Shown: positions 42,730 through 53,620 of the stretch, piece by piece
Numbering within the stretch: the stretch's first letter is position 1
Layout: every line of letters begins with the position of its first letter
NCBI GenBank assembly: GCA_030998225.1
Contig: JAPYXD010000755.1
Location: 3,645,501-3,709,500 of the forward strand
From: Diplolepis rosae
Lineage: Eukaryota; Arthropoda; Insecta; Hymenoptera; Diplolepididae
DNA length: 64,000 nucleotides
Direction of reading: 5' to 3'
Position numbers and translations under genes: made by a program
Notes under the pieces: model-generated
What the model saw: only the letters and a program-made list of their open reading frames with translations
Told to the model about the DNA's origin: nothing
Database searches by the model: none

Positions 42730-44529
42730 ACTAATAGGCTTTTCTTTCAACACTTCTTGCGGTATCAGCAGCCGAGCTATCGCGATTCGGAAGACAAAAT
42801 TTTTAACTCTGAAGGACGTTCTACTCCTAATGGAATAAATTCTACAAACCCCACGCAAGACCCAGATAAAAGGCTCAGTCGATCATGCCTTATTTAAGGT
42901 GAAATTGGAAACACAATAGGTGATTTAATTAACAGTGGATTCTCAATTCCAAAAGAAAATTTTTAGGCAAGTACAGCTTTCATTTGGCAAGACTTAAATC
43001 TTGATTTAAGGTGAACAATTCTTCAAATAATTTTTGGACCTTCAATACACTAAATACTTTATGATAGTAAAGATAACCTAAATTTGATTCATTATACAGA
43101 TATTATTATAAAAAAATCAAATTCTAGTAATAAAAATATACTTCTGTCTCTTAATGAATACAGCCTTTCAAATCAACTTAAGCTTAAACTAAACTTCTAA
43201 CTTAAAAAGTTATCTCCAGATTATATAATATTGAAATTTTAGATTTCATTATTCATAAGATTTAATAGTTATAACTAATATGTTTATGAATTATTTATTC
43301 AAATTACTAACTAGAAACTTTTCATCTTTTAAACGTTAATTTCTTTCATAGTTGTTTAAGATTTTAGTGTTATGAAAAGTGGCAATAATTTATAATAATT
43401 GGCAATTTCATGGTTATAAGTGAATAGGCTGATATTCCTGGAATTCTGTTGAACAGGATGATCACGGAATAGTTTTTTCGCGGAATTTTATTAGTGTTTG
43501 AAGTAATATTCTCGATTCTAATAATATTCGAATCCAGAATTTTCCTATCGTGTTTTATTCTAATGGAGATAACTGTGGCAAAAATCACTTATAAAATGCA
43601 AGGATCCTAAAACAAAATTGTTCAATGCATTACCTTATAATTTTCGCTTAGCAAATTTTAACGGGATATGAGTAAATTCAGATTGTGTATCTACTTGCAT
43701 ATTGTACTATCTAACATATTATATATTATAGGAACGTAATCAGCTATACTAAAAATTAGTAAATTCACATCCAAAGTGATTATTAAATGATTTTTTGAAA
43801 AAGTTTCAGTTACATAATATACAATTTTTGTGTGTATTTATGGTAGACAATGAACATTAACTAAATTAATTGTTGGTACCTAAATTTGCCGACGACTATC
43901 TAACACAAATTCTTTCCATGGCATCAAAATATTTATATAATTTTCTGAATGTGCAGGTGCGGAACAACATTTTTAGGAGACATGAATAATTGATGAAGCA
44001 ATGCTTTTTATTTACATCCACTCTACAATTTCCAGCACGGCATGAGATACAACACTTTCAGCATTCAGAAAACCCAAGACTATTTCCGCCCTATTTCCAG
44101 ACAAACTGGATGATAATCCAAACCTCAAAAAATCAACGGACGCGAAGAATGGAAATAAATATACTTAAATACCCAGACGTACTTACTACGGATATCACTA
44201 GTTTGCCGTTTGACCATTCGCGACCGTCAATCACTGGTATCCTTTCAGCACTGCCTGCAGCTTGTGAAACGCTTAGAGTAACAAGCATTCATAGTAGTAA
44301 AAACGTGCGCGCCAGACATAGTGAAAGCAGAAGCAAATAACATTCATCAGAACTTAAACAAGGAAAATAAATTAAACTATTAACAAAATAGAATCACAAG
44401 GACAATATTGGAACGACTACATGTATCACGAAAAAAACGATTCAATGGTCAACACATTTGGAACTAAAATTAGAGCATTTACATAAATTAGAGTGGAATT
44501 ACTTTCACAAATTGGCAAAACGGACCTCA
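42730..44529 (+). other. Decayed interior of the errantivirus-like element; pol not recognisable
   Basis: About 1.8 kb where pol (normally >3 kb) should be. No protease, RT, RNase H or integrase motif is readable in any frame. The 116-codon frame 43990-44340 lies in the correct strand but shows no known motif. A large internal deletion plus decay is the likely history. Confidence 0.45.
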
Positions 44530-45356
44530 AAATTACATCTGGAAAACTACTAATATCAGTAGGCATTCCATTGCTAAGTAGAAAAGCACCAAAATTATAT
44601 AAAATTCATCCAATTCCTGTGTACCAGAAAATTTCAGAAAATTATACAAGAACCGTCTAGATTTTACCAAGAAAATAATACATGGCCCTGGCAGCAGACG
44701 AAAGAAAATTCTTTTTTGCAGATAAAGATTACTATGACGCTTTTCAGAAAACCGCATATCACACGATTTGCGAAAGCACGCAACCAATACACGAGATAGT
44801 CACAATTACGCCCTGTCAATGTCTAATCCTTACACGCCCTTCACTGAAAACTTTACAGCAATGTGATGTTAAAATAAACACAAAAAATTCAGTTTTTTGG
44901 AAGCATATTTCATCATTAAAAGCATGGATATTTTCAACTAAAAATCCAGAGCCAATCAGCACCACCTGTAAAAAGGAAAGAACAGAGAAGGGACATATCA
45001 CAAATTCAGGAATACTAAGATTACATGCAGGGTGTACTGCCAAAACGGAACACACAACTTTGATTGGAACCCAAATAAATGTAAACTCAGAAGAATTTAT
45101 CTACAACCCAGGATTTTCATTCAATATATCAGAAATTTCACCCACAATTTATAAAACTATGCATATTCCTAGCATGAGATCATTTTTATGGGAAACTGAA
45201 AAATATGAAAAATTGAAAAATCTGCATACAGAAGAATCACTCTCTACCATAGAAGAACAGCTTCGCGACCTGGAAAGTAATCATAATAACCGGAATTTTT
45301 TTGCAAAAGTTACACGTCTGTTGCATGAAAATGATCAAAAATATTTTATTAAGAGT
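44530..45356 (+). pseudogene. env: Errantivirus-type envelope (env) remnant
   Basis: The element's third ORF in endogenous insect retroviruses encodes a membrane fusion glycoprotein. Similarity to the surface-exposed middle of such proteins (Cys-rich pattern, an IHEI...TPCQC segment, a GCTAKTEHTTLIGT-type segment) runs across 44530-45350. It has two in-frame stops before the Met at 44682. There is no signal peptide, fusion-peptide cleavage site or membrane anchor left. The 3' end is replaced at 45356 by mariner sequence, so the open frame's last ~40 codons are antisense mariner and not env. It is non-functional as read. Confidence 0.65.
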
Positions 45357-45806
45357 AATTTCCATTGCTATTTACACATTTTTCCCACCACTCCGGAAGG
45401 TGATGAATGCCACGCCAATAAAACTGTTCGTCTTTTGAATCAAACCAGTTCTCCAGCCATTCTCGTACATTTTCGTACGAAGTGAAACGTTGTTCAGCGA
45501 GAGCGTGGCCCAGCGATGCGAACAGATGGTAATCCGATGGAGCCAAGTCTGGAGAATAAGCGGCATGTGCCAGTATTTCCGAACTGAACGTCTCGATCGT
45601 TTCCTAGACCCGTTTCGCTGTGTGTGATGGGGCATTATCGTGAAGAAAAATGACTTTGTGTTGCCTTCTTCGATAATCCGGTTGTTTTTCTTGTAATGCT
45701 AGATTTAAATCGATCATTTGCTGTTGGTAGCGATTCGTGTTGACAGTTTCATCAGGTTTTAGCAGCTCATAATAGATATCACCCTTCTGATCCCACCAAC
45801 GTATTT
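45357..45806 (-). pseudogene. mariner transposase, C-terminal half
   Basis: Reading the - strand: RWWDQKGDIYYELLKPDETV, DLNLALQEKQPDYRRR, VIFLHDNAPSHTAKRV with the second catalytic Asp, a stop codon (TAG near 45608), then PDLAPSDYHLF with the third Asp 34 residues on. The frame finishes with FYWRGIHHLPEWWEKC. This is the D,D34D signature of the mariner family. The first half, both TIRs and the TA duplication are missing. The fragment is joined to env on the left and to a LINE RT on the right. Confidence 0.85.
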
Positions 45807-46727
45807 AATGTGGGGAGTCCAGGAAAGACGCGAATCCAGGATGATCCCCAAATATTTGAGGGAGTCCTGGCAGCGAATCTCGAATCCATCAACATCCGAA
45901 ACAACGCCGCGAGAACCAGCACGAGGCCTGGTGAAGAAACAAAGCTGGAACTTGGGGATGGAGATGGACAAGCCAAAATCACGAAGCCACGGAGTCAGCG
46001 AGCCCACCGCCCCCTCGAGGCGTTCGAGCGCCCGGTGAAGGTCTCCATGTCTCGTGTACAGCAACAGGTCGTCAGTGTACATTGAAATCCTGACATCCTT
46101 TGGAAGAACATCATTAAGCCTCCTGAGGTGAAAATTAAACAAAAGTGGAGAGAGGACACCCCACTGAGAAACAACCCCTCCGCAAACTCTAGGAGCATCA
46201 TCTGCAGACGAGAAGTACAGAGTTCTCCTCGTGGTGAGGAAATTTACAAAATTGATGATCCTTCCAGGCACACCCAACTCGATAAGTTGCCGTACAAGGA
46301 CGCCGGGAAGGACCGCATTGAAGACTCCCTTGCGATCAAGAGCCAGGGCCAAGGTGCCCTCCGACTGGCCAAAACCCTGAAGAATATCGGTAACAACACA
46401 GGAAACGCAGTCCATGGAAGAGCGGCCCCTTCTAAAACCAAACTGGCTCCTCAGTATCCATGAATTGCTCTCTGCAAGGAACTCCAGACGCTTTTGAATC
46501 AATCTTTCGAATGTCTTGCAGAAGGTTGAGGTCAGCGAGATGGGTCGAAACTTGTCAGTGTCAGCCTTCGGAACAAATGATACCAAGCTGTCACCCCAAG
46601 AAGGGGGGAACCTAGAAACAGAAAACATGTGATTGAAGAGAGACAGCAAAAACTCCTTGGAGCGCTCAGAAAGTCCCAAAAGGGGCCTCATAGCCGAGAA
46701 CCTCCAAACCAGGAGCAGAACAAACAT
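45807..46727 (-). pseudogene. LINE (I/R1-group) reverse transcriptase fragment
   Basis: The RT domain of a non-LTR retrotransposon: SLVSFVPKADTDKFRPISLTSTFCKTFERLIQKRL (RT block 1-2 pattern), SQFGFRRGRSSMD, TLALALDRKGVFNAV with the first catalytic Asp, GVLSPLLFN, and the catalytic YTDD (MYTDDLLLY). Then comes SLKYLGIILDSRLSWTPHI. The frame continues to 45759, but beyond TPHI it reads into mariner. The thumb, C-terminal domain and 3' UTR are absent. The Q in the universal G-x-x-Q-G-x-x-L-S-P box is displaced (VVSQWGVLSP), a decay sign. Confidence 0.85.
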
Positions 46728-46969
46728 TAGAGGAGCTCAGAGCCGCAAAATACTCGCGCCCAGAGAACGGCCGATTCATGAGGTTGGTATCGTCCACTTA
46801 AGACAACATGGGGATCTCAACTGGCGAAATAGTCGGGCAGACCAACTACTCTCTAAGAGCCACCAGTTCCGGCGAGTCCGGGTCCGTCCCACAGCCCGTA
46901 CGGGAGCCAGCAACGCGTGAAGAAAGTGACTTAACCGTTTTCCAGATCCTAGACAGACCCATGGAAGCG

Positions 46970-47362
46970 TCAATGGATGGGAGTCGACACTCCCAGATCG
47001 CCCAAGAACAAAAAATGGTCAGATCCTGAGGTGTCATCAGTGACACAGGCCGAAGCCACCCCAATCCTTGAAGACGAGAGGAAGATTAGGTCTAAATTTC
47101 CAGTATGACCAAGTATAACCGAGCCGCCCCCTCCACCCCCAGAACAATCACATCTATAAGTCAGGTAGCCGAAGAACTCGAAGGCAACGTCCTCGTCAAG
47201 CCACGTCTCAGTAATACAAAGAATATCCAGCTCCCTATCATGCAGAAGATACTCAATATCAGCCCCCTTGTTAATCACACTATGTGCATTCCAAACTGCA
47301 AATCTAATACCCCTTTCAGTGGAACGCATAATAGACAAACAAGGATAACAATGGTAACGCAA
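46970..47362 (-). pseudogene. LINE APE-type endonuclease fragment
   Basis: IRFAVWNAHSVINKGADIEY holds the catalytic Asn, LDILCITETWL the catalytic Glu, and near the end SGSDHFLFLGDL keeps the conserved SDH. The middle (Asp-Leu-Asn catalytic segment) is internally deleted, with GGGGGGSVILGHTGNL joining the halves. It cuts the target DNA to prime reverse transcription. It lies between ORF1 and RT in the right order on the - strand. The RT is in a different frame about 240 bp downstream. Confidence 0.75.
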
Positions 47363-47450
47363 AACACAAAAATCAACTTATCTATAGCAGTACAAGTATG
47401 TACAAAATAAAATTAAAAGGAAAATAAAAATTAATTCAAGACCTTAACAA

Positions 47451-48632
47451 CTAAGAAAACGTATGAAACACTGGCTGGGTCAAGCTAAGGTCCAGCACGG
47501 CGTGATCCTCCGGGAGGGCCAGGGCCCACTGTCGATGAGGAGGCACCAGAGACCGCACTCGAAGAGTTAAGAGAATCTCGAATTCATATTGGTACATTGG
47601 GCACTCACAAGAGGAAGCAGCATGATCGCCACAACAATTAGAGCATAAAGCTGAGCCTAGCTTATTAGGACAAGAGTCCGCGCGATGGTGCTCAGAGCAG
47701 AACTCACATATAGGAGGCGAGCTGCGACACTGATTAGAGATGTGACGAAACCTCTGACAGGTGAAGCATCGTCTAGGAGGGGGAACGACCGGAGTTAGAG
47801 GATAGGAATAGCCTAGCAGACGAATATTACGAGGCACCCGAGCAACCGCCATCGTAAATTCAACCCTGAAAGAAATAGAGCCATCATCACTAGTCCTCCT
47901 CCTTACAGCCACCGTCACGTCTCGTAGATCCGGGTCGAGCCTATCAGCGATATCCATAGCTGAGTATTTGGGGTCAATCGGACCGGTAAAGGCCTTCTTC
48001 TGAATTAAAGATGTAGGAATGAACAGCTTGGACCCCCCCCCCCCCCCCATAAGATCCCGCGAGCGAACAAGAGTGTTAGCGTCCTCCCTAGTCTCACATT
48101 GGATCTTGACCTGATTCAGGCCATTGTAGAAGATGGTTCTGCCTCCACTAATCACCAGATCAATGCATTCCGCCAGAGCCAGACGATCGTACTTTCCCAA
48201 GTTCTTCCCAGGCCTGGTGCTCTCCATCAATACTATGGATGGTGGTGGAGAAGCGTCCCAAAAGAAGTCATGTAGGGGGTCATGTCGTTTGGACCACAGA
48301 AGATCGGAGGACGGGTCATACGGAGGCGGGTCAAAGAAATCGTCGATCCTCCTCATCAAGGTCTGACTCATATCCCCACAAGACAAGCCAGAGCACGGAT
48401 CAGGATCAGACGGGAGCCTATTCTTCTTACTCTGTGATGGCAACAGCGAAGGCGGGGAGAAAATGGGTTTCTTGCGACCATCCATAGGGGCCAGGCCAGC
48501 CCGGTAAGCACCCGAGGGAACAGCAGTTAAACCGAAGATTGCCAGGCAGAGCATACCGCAATCAAGCTTTAGGCGCACATACGTGGAAAATAAAGTAAAA
48601 AGGAAAAAAGCACAAAATACCAAATATAACAA
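47451..48632 (-). CDS. LINE ORF1 protein with three zinc knuckles
   Basis: A 393-residue frame that is fully open. The N-terminal ~50 residues are hydrophobic (LVFCAFFLFTLFSTY) and may not be part of the real protein. The Met at 'MDGRKKPIFSPPSLL' (about residue 50) is a likely alternative start. The middle is an RRM-like/coiled region with a Gly run caused by a C16-17 tract at 48031-48047, prone to slippage. The end has the knuckles CFTCQRFRHISNQC, CEFCSEHHRADSC and CSNCCGDHAASSC. It binds the LINE RNA. It lies 5' of the endonuclease fragment, as in I-group elements. Confidence 0.75.
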   Translation of the reverse strand: MLYLVFCAFFLFTLFSTYVRLKLDCGMLCLAIFGLTAVPSGAYRAGLAPMDGRKKPIFSPPSLLPSQSKKNRLPSDPDPCSGLSCGDMSQTLMRRIDDFFDPPPYDPSSDLLWSKRHDPLHDFFWDASPPPSIVLMESTRPGKNLGKYDRLALAECIDLVISGGRTIFYNGLNQVKIQCETREDANTLVRSRDLMGGGGGSKLFIPTSLIQKKAFTGPIDPKYSAMDIADRLDPDLRDVTVAVRRRTSDDGSISFRVEFTMAVARVPRNIRLLGYSYPLTPVVPPPRRCFTCQRFRHISNQCRSSPPICEFCSEHHRADSCPNKLGSALCSNCCGDHAASSCECPMYQYEFEILLTLRVRSLVPPHRQWALALPEDHAVLDLSLTQPVFHTFS

Positions 48633-50560
48633 GGATTAAAATTAAGCAAGTAATAAGTTTTTAGAGAAAAAGCACTTAAATAACTAACTGATATCCCCCC
48701 CTATATAGGTGAGGCTGAGCATAAACATACATGCATTTTACAACATCAAGGATAAAACTTAGTGAGTTCCTTAATCTTATAACGATTAAAGCTAATTACT
48801 TCAGTGCACAATAATGAGGATAGAAAAACTAAGCACGAAAATCAACAAAGTTATCAGAATTTAGGATAAAGATATTTCTAATAAAATAAATACCAATAAA
48901 GAAACTAATTTAACGTACAGATCAGCTGGGCTGAGTAAGGAGCCAAGAAACCTCTAAGACTAATATAAACTGTAAACATACCATAAGCGTATTTGTATCC
49001 GCTTTAGTTAAGCTGTGAGTAATCACATAGTTCCTAGACTTGTAGAAAGATCGCTTGGGAAGATATCTGAATATTTTTTAAGTGATGAAGGAAACAATAT
49101 AAATATTAGGTGAGGTTATAGCAACAGAGGAGGAGGCAATAAGATAGGATAGACAGTAAAGTGTTACCATTCAAATTCAGCGGCAAGCTTAAGCAAAATA
49201 TTATAGGTTATGCGTAGAGGGCATGTAGATAAGCACTTAATAAAAGGAAGCTTCTGGCATACGCAATGATGAAGCAAAGATCCCAGCTAAGCGTCTCTTC
49301 TTATGTTTAAATATTCTTCCAGGTACTCCAAAATATATAATTGAACAGGTGCAGGCAATCCATAAAAGTAGGCCAGATAGTTGAGTGTTGTAATGGTTTT
49401 AGAGAACTCAGCTAAACTAAATTAAAATAGTAAATAGAGGAGACATACACAAAGACCGGCAGTAATGGAAGCCAAGAGCACGCCAGCCATACAAGCAAAA
49501 TTCGTTGCATTAAATTCTTAGAAGGCACAATAGTATATAGTAAGAGAAACAATGATCAAAAATTAATAACTGCACACACAGATCATAGTACCAGGCGTGA
49601 TACAATAATCACGACTTAGTGAAACTCACATAGAAGAAACCACGAAAGAACCGCACAATTCAACAGCTAGAAACCAAATCGGCCCATACCAGGTGAAGAA
49701 GAGAATTGCACGAAACACCTACATAGTCAGCAACAATAAGACTGAACGGGAGAGGGGGCAATTCCATGCGGCAGAGCTCAAGCTATACCGAAGGGACCCC
49801 CACGAGCGAGTGTGGATTTCCGGCCAAGGAAACAATAGCGGCTGCAATGACTCATCCCAAAAAGCGTCAGGAAAAAGGTAAAAAGAATCGATGCATCAGT
49901 TATTCGAAGCGCCGGAACAAATAAACGAGATGCCACAGATCGCCACGGAAATTAAAGCCAGGAACACCCATCGAAATGTATATACGCAGTGTGGAGAGCC
50001 GGAAAAAGTAATAGCAGCAGTGATAGTAGAATATGGCTCGATAAAGGAAATAAGTGCGCGCCCGAGACAAATAAGTAATGTGAAGAGGAAGTCAGCGAAT
50101 AAGGCAGGGATGAGAGTGTCAGCGGTATACACCTATAAAGTGAAAAGAACAAACATGCATAGAAAAGTTATAGGTACGGATGAGTGGATGTCAATCGAAG
50201 AGGATGAGGTAGTAATTTAAAAAAAAAATTAAGCACATAAAAACACAGGAAAACATCATGAAGTGTACATCAACGAGAAACAAGCGTACATGGAGACAAG
50301 AAAATCTCAGCAGACAGGAGAAATTGTACGCAGATATTCTGGCAAGTAAGGCAACCGGAATAAACAAGAAAGCAAGAAGATAGGATCACAAAAAGGAGAA
50401 CAAGGAAAATGTAGAATTTGAACAGATAACGAGCATAGAACAAAGGAAGAAAATATCGAATGTCACTAATTGGGGTAAATTGGGTAAGCGAGACCGTCTT
50501 CCGATAGAGCATATGGGTTGGATTGGATCGTAACATTTTTTTTCACATAATCAATCTGAA
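48633..50560 (-). other. Possible LINE 5' region; no gene recognised
   Basis: Purine-rich on the + strand, moderate GC, with short frames on both strands (49693-49881, 49891-50220, 50270-50536) lacking any motif. It lies 5' of ORF1 on the - strand, so a 5' UTR or unrelated host sequence are both possible. Confidence 0.35.
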
Positions 50561-52245
50561 AAGTTTTTGTATAACAAACCAATATAATAATAATCAGTAC
50601 GATACTAACTTTAAAACTAACCCGGCTTATCTTTACCCGTCGTGAAGAAAGAGCGAAAGAGCAAAAGAGAGGTGGGAAGGGGGAGTTACCTATTCCCGTT
50701 ATGATTCGTTTTATCCCTTTAATGTTATAAAAAAATAAGGGTGATTGATTTCAAGCATGTAAAAAGTAGTATGTTTAAATGGCTTTCCTTCCTCAATTTA
50801 TATCATCAAATCACTTCAAAGATCATTTAAGAAGAGAATATTGACGTCATTTTGTGTTTGGATGAGATAATTCCTTTTTGAGGATTTTATTCCACGCCTG
50901 GTCGTGTACGCACTATTAGCACTCGCGGCTTATTGACTATTGACGTGCTTCAAAATTTTAACGAAGCATGAAGCGTACTAGTGGAAGTGGTTAGTAGCTT
51001 TAAATTAATTTGTGTCTATTCTTAAATGAGAATTTTAGGTAGCGTGAACATTTTTCGATCCGTTAAAATAATAAATCATAGCCCGATAATCATTTGACCT
51101 ATTTAAACTGCTAATTTAGATTCTGATACCATTTGGTTATTTTTCATGTTGAGAAAAATGAATTGGTTAAAATCTATTAGCACACGTTCGCTCACAGGCT
51201 AAGTGTTGTAGGTATGGCATCCAAACGAGGGGTCAAGAGACTTGACACACATGTTCAAAAGTGCATGAAAATACCTAATGTTCATAACCTTACATTCATA
51301 CAACATCTATTTGAATTTCATATTTGAAGACTTCACATATGCATATTGACCGAACTTCCTCACTCTATACATTCAAATGTTTGTATTTATATATTTGTAA
51401 TCTATTTCATTTTGTTGCTAACTCTGAATCAATTATTTAACAGATCTATTTTCAGGAATATGAATGTATACAAACATATGCATACATAATTAAACATTAT
51501 TCTGTTAATCAATTTAATTGAAATTGCTACACATCATCAACCCTTCGAGAGTTAAATGAATGTGTTGTCCTTTTCTAATTGGATGCGTGCTGGTGTTTCA
51601 GGGTTCACTCACACAATTGCCCTTATTTCCATGCTACTCGAAGGGTTGAGTCAATGACTCCTTATTTGTCAAATTCTTTGTATTTCTTGTGGGTCTTTGA
51701 ACTGACGCACAGTGGGACGGAATCCCAAAAAGCTGGCCAAAAGTCAGAGAATCAATTTTCATCTTTTAAAATTTCTGGTAGTGGGTCTCTTATACAAATG
51801 TCCTAAAGTTTATATGATAGTTCAGGAAAAGTTCTAGTGCGAGCAATTTGTGTCGGTTAAGGACCCTGAAAGTAAGAATCGTGTTCAAAGTGACACCAAA
51901 ACTTGTGAAATTGACCGATTTGAAATTTAAAAAACGGAGTCTTTCACTGAAAATAAGTTCAGTACTACTATATTAATTAAAAATTTTCTGAATCATGCAT
52001 TCAAGAGTGATAAATTCCTGAATGTAATAAAACAGAATGAGAAACATGTGAAGAAAACCTTCAAGAATCTGTCAGATCTTGCAACTGGACCTTTTGTAGA
52101 TTTTGGATTAGAGTGTCTTCTAATAGAAAATAAAAAATCCAGCTGCAAGAAATCATAGTGCCTCGAATAATGAAAGCCGTGAATTACAACCATACTGAGA
52201 ATTGGAACCATCACGGTGAAGCTATTGTAGTATTAAGGGAGTATA
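50561..52245. other. No gene or repeat recognised
   Basis: AT-rich sequence without convincing ORFs, inverted repeats or TE motifs. The 75-codon frame 51579-51806 and 73-codon - strand frame 51993-52214 are treated as chance. Confidence 0.35.
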
Positions 52246-52247
52246 TA

Positions 52248-53124
52248 CAAGGTTTTCCAATTAGAGGTTTCATTTTGAATAGTCCGCTACTTTGCCAGCT
52301 GTCATAATAAACGGTGTCATTTTTTGACAGATGACCATTAAAACTATGCCTTTAATAAAAATCGAACGATAAACACTTCAACAACGCATTGAAATTGTTA
52401 AAAGTTACTACGAAAATGCATAAAAATGAACCTGAATTTCACCGGAAAATCATTATGAGTGATGAAGCTCATTTTAACCTTGGAAGCTACGTTAATAAGC
52501 AGAATTGTCGAATTTGGGGCTCAGAAAACGCATAAATTATTATTGAAAAATCTCTTTATTCGGAGCGTGTAACTGTATGGTGCAGTTTTTGGGCAGGAAG
52601 GATCGTTAGGCCTTATTTTTGTTGAAAATGATGCTAGTGCGGCTATTTTGGTGAATGAATTGCGCTATCCAATTGTGATTAATGAATTTTTATGGCCAGA
52701 ATTGAAAGATATGGGTGTGGACGATGTTTACTTGCAACAAGATGGCATTACGTGCCACAAAAGTGGCGAAACCATCGGTCTTTTGCGTGAAAAGTTTCCA
52801 GCTTGAGTGATTTCTCGAAACGGCAATTACAATTGGCGGCCGAAATTATACGATTCCGCTCCTCAGTCAATTCAAGAATTCAGAGAGAAGATTCGTGCCG
52901 TTATCGACGAAATAGAGACCCAAATGTGCGAAAATGTAATGGAAAATTTCATGAAAAGAGCATGGTCCTGAAACGTGGCCGTTCAGGCCATATGAATGAT
53001 ATTGTTTTTCATTATTAACGGCAAACCTTCCACTATTAAATGAAATAAAAATTGAATGATTTCTCGAAGAAAAACACGCGTTCTTCTTATAAATCCAAAT
53101 GAAACCTCTAATTGGAAAACCCTG
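52248..53124 (+). mobile_element. Tc1/mariner-superfamily relict with TIRs and TA duplication
   Basis: The ends are CAAGGTTTTCCAATTAGAGG (left) and the inverse of CAGGGTTTTCCAATTAGAGG (right), 27-28 bp TIRs with one mismatch, flanked by TA (52246-52247, 53125-53126). The interior is a heavily stopped transposase: MSDEAHFNLGSYVNKQNCRI with the first catalytic Asp, RVTVWCSFWAGRIVRPYF, an LQQDG-type second Asp region and a C-terminus ending KRGRSGHMNDIVFHY (52803-53018 frame). The N-terminal DNA-binding half is deleted, as the first TIR lies only ~190 bp from the first catalytic segment. Confidence 0.85.
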
Positions 53125-53126
53125 TA

Positions 53127-53620
53127 CACATAAGCGGGAAAAAATTGGTCAACTTTCAGGATTTTTTTAACTAAGAAATAATTGTTCTACATTTATACAA
53201 CTGTAGGTATACTTCAATGGTGTATTAAAACATACAAAACATTTTTTTTTTGTTTTTGAAATGGTATATCTGTAGTATAGTGTTTCAGAAAGATTATCAT
53301 GGGAGTTGCGAAACGATTTGCAGAGTAACTCGCTGTAAACTTTTATCTACAAAACAATTCAAAAAATTTCTCTTTCTTCTTTCCAGTTTTTCCAAAATTT
53401 CTCAATTCGTATTGATAATCATAATATTATTAATACTTTTGCGAAGTTCCAAAAAAATCGGTTAAATAGCTTTGGAGTAAATCTGCACGACATTTGACGA
53501 ACTACAATTTTGAGAAAAACGCGTTTAAAGTTTTGTCACGTAAAAAACCAATGATTAAAATTACTTACTGGTTAGTTAGCGATATCAGACTCATATGATA
53601 AGCTTTTAGCTTTCTCATTC
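53127..53620. other. No gene recognised
   Basis: AT-rich sequence between the Tc1/mariner relict and the foldback element. The only frame (53250-53465) has no motif. Confidence 0.3.

Noticed and set aside
43990..44340. 116-codon frame as possible env N-terminus
   Set aside because: No signal peptide or glycoprotein motif; kept only as part of the decayed interior of the errantivirus-like element.
45372..46201. Multiple opposite-strand frames over mariner and LINE RT
   Set aside because: Shadow frames of the recognisable transposase and reverse transcriptase on the - strand.
49693..50220. Two consecutive frames as host exons
   Set aside because: No splice-site-bounded conserved segment and no domain; purine-rich low-complexity translation.
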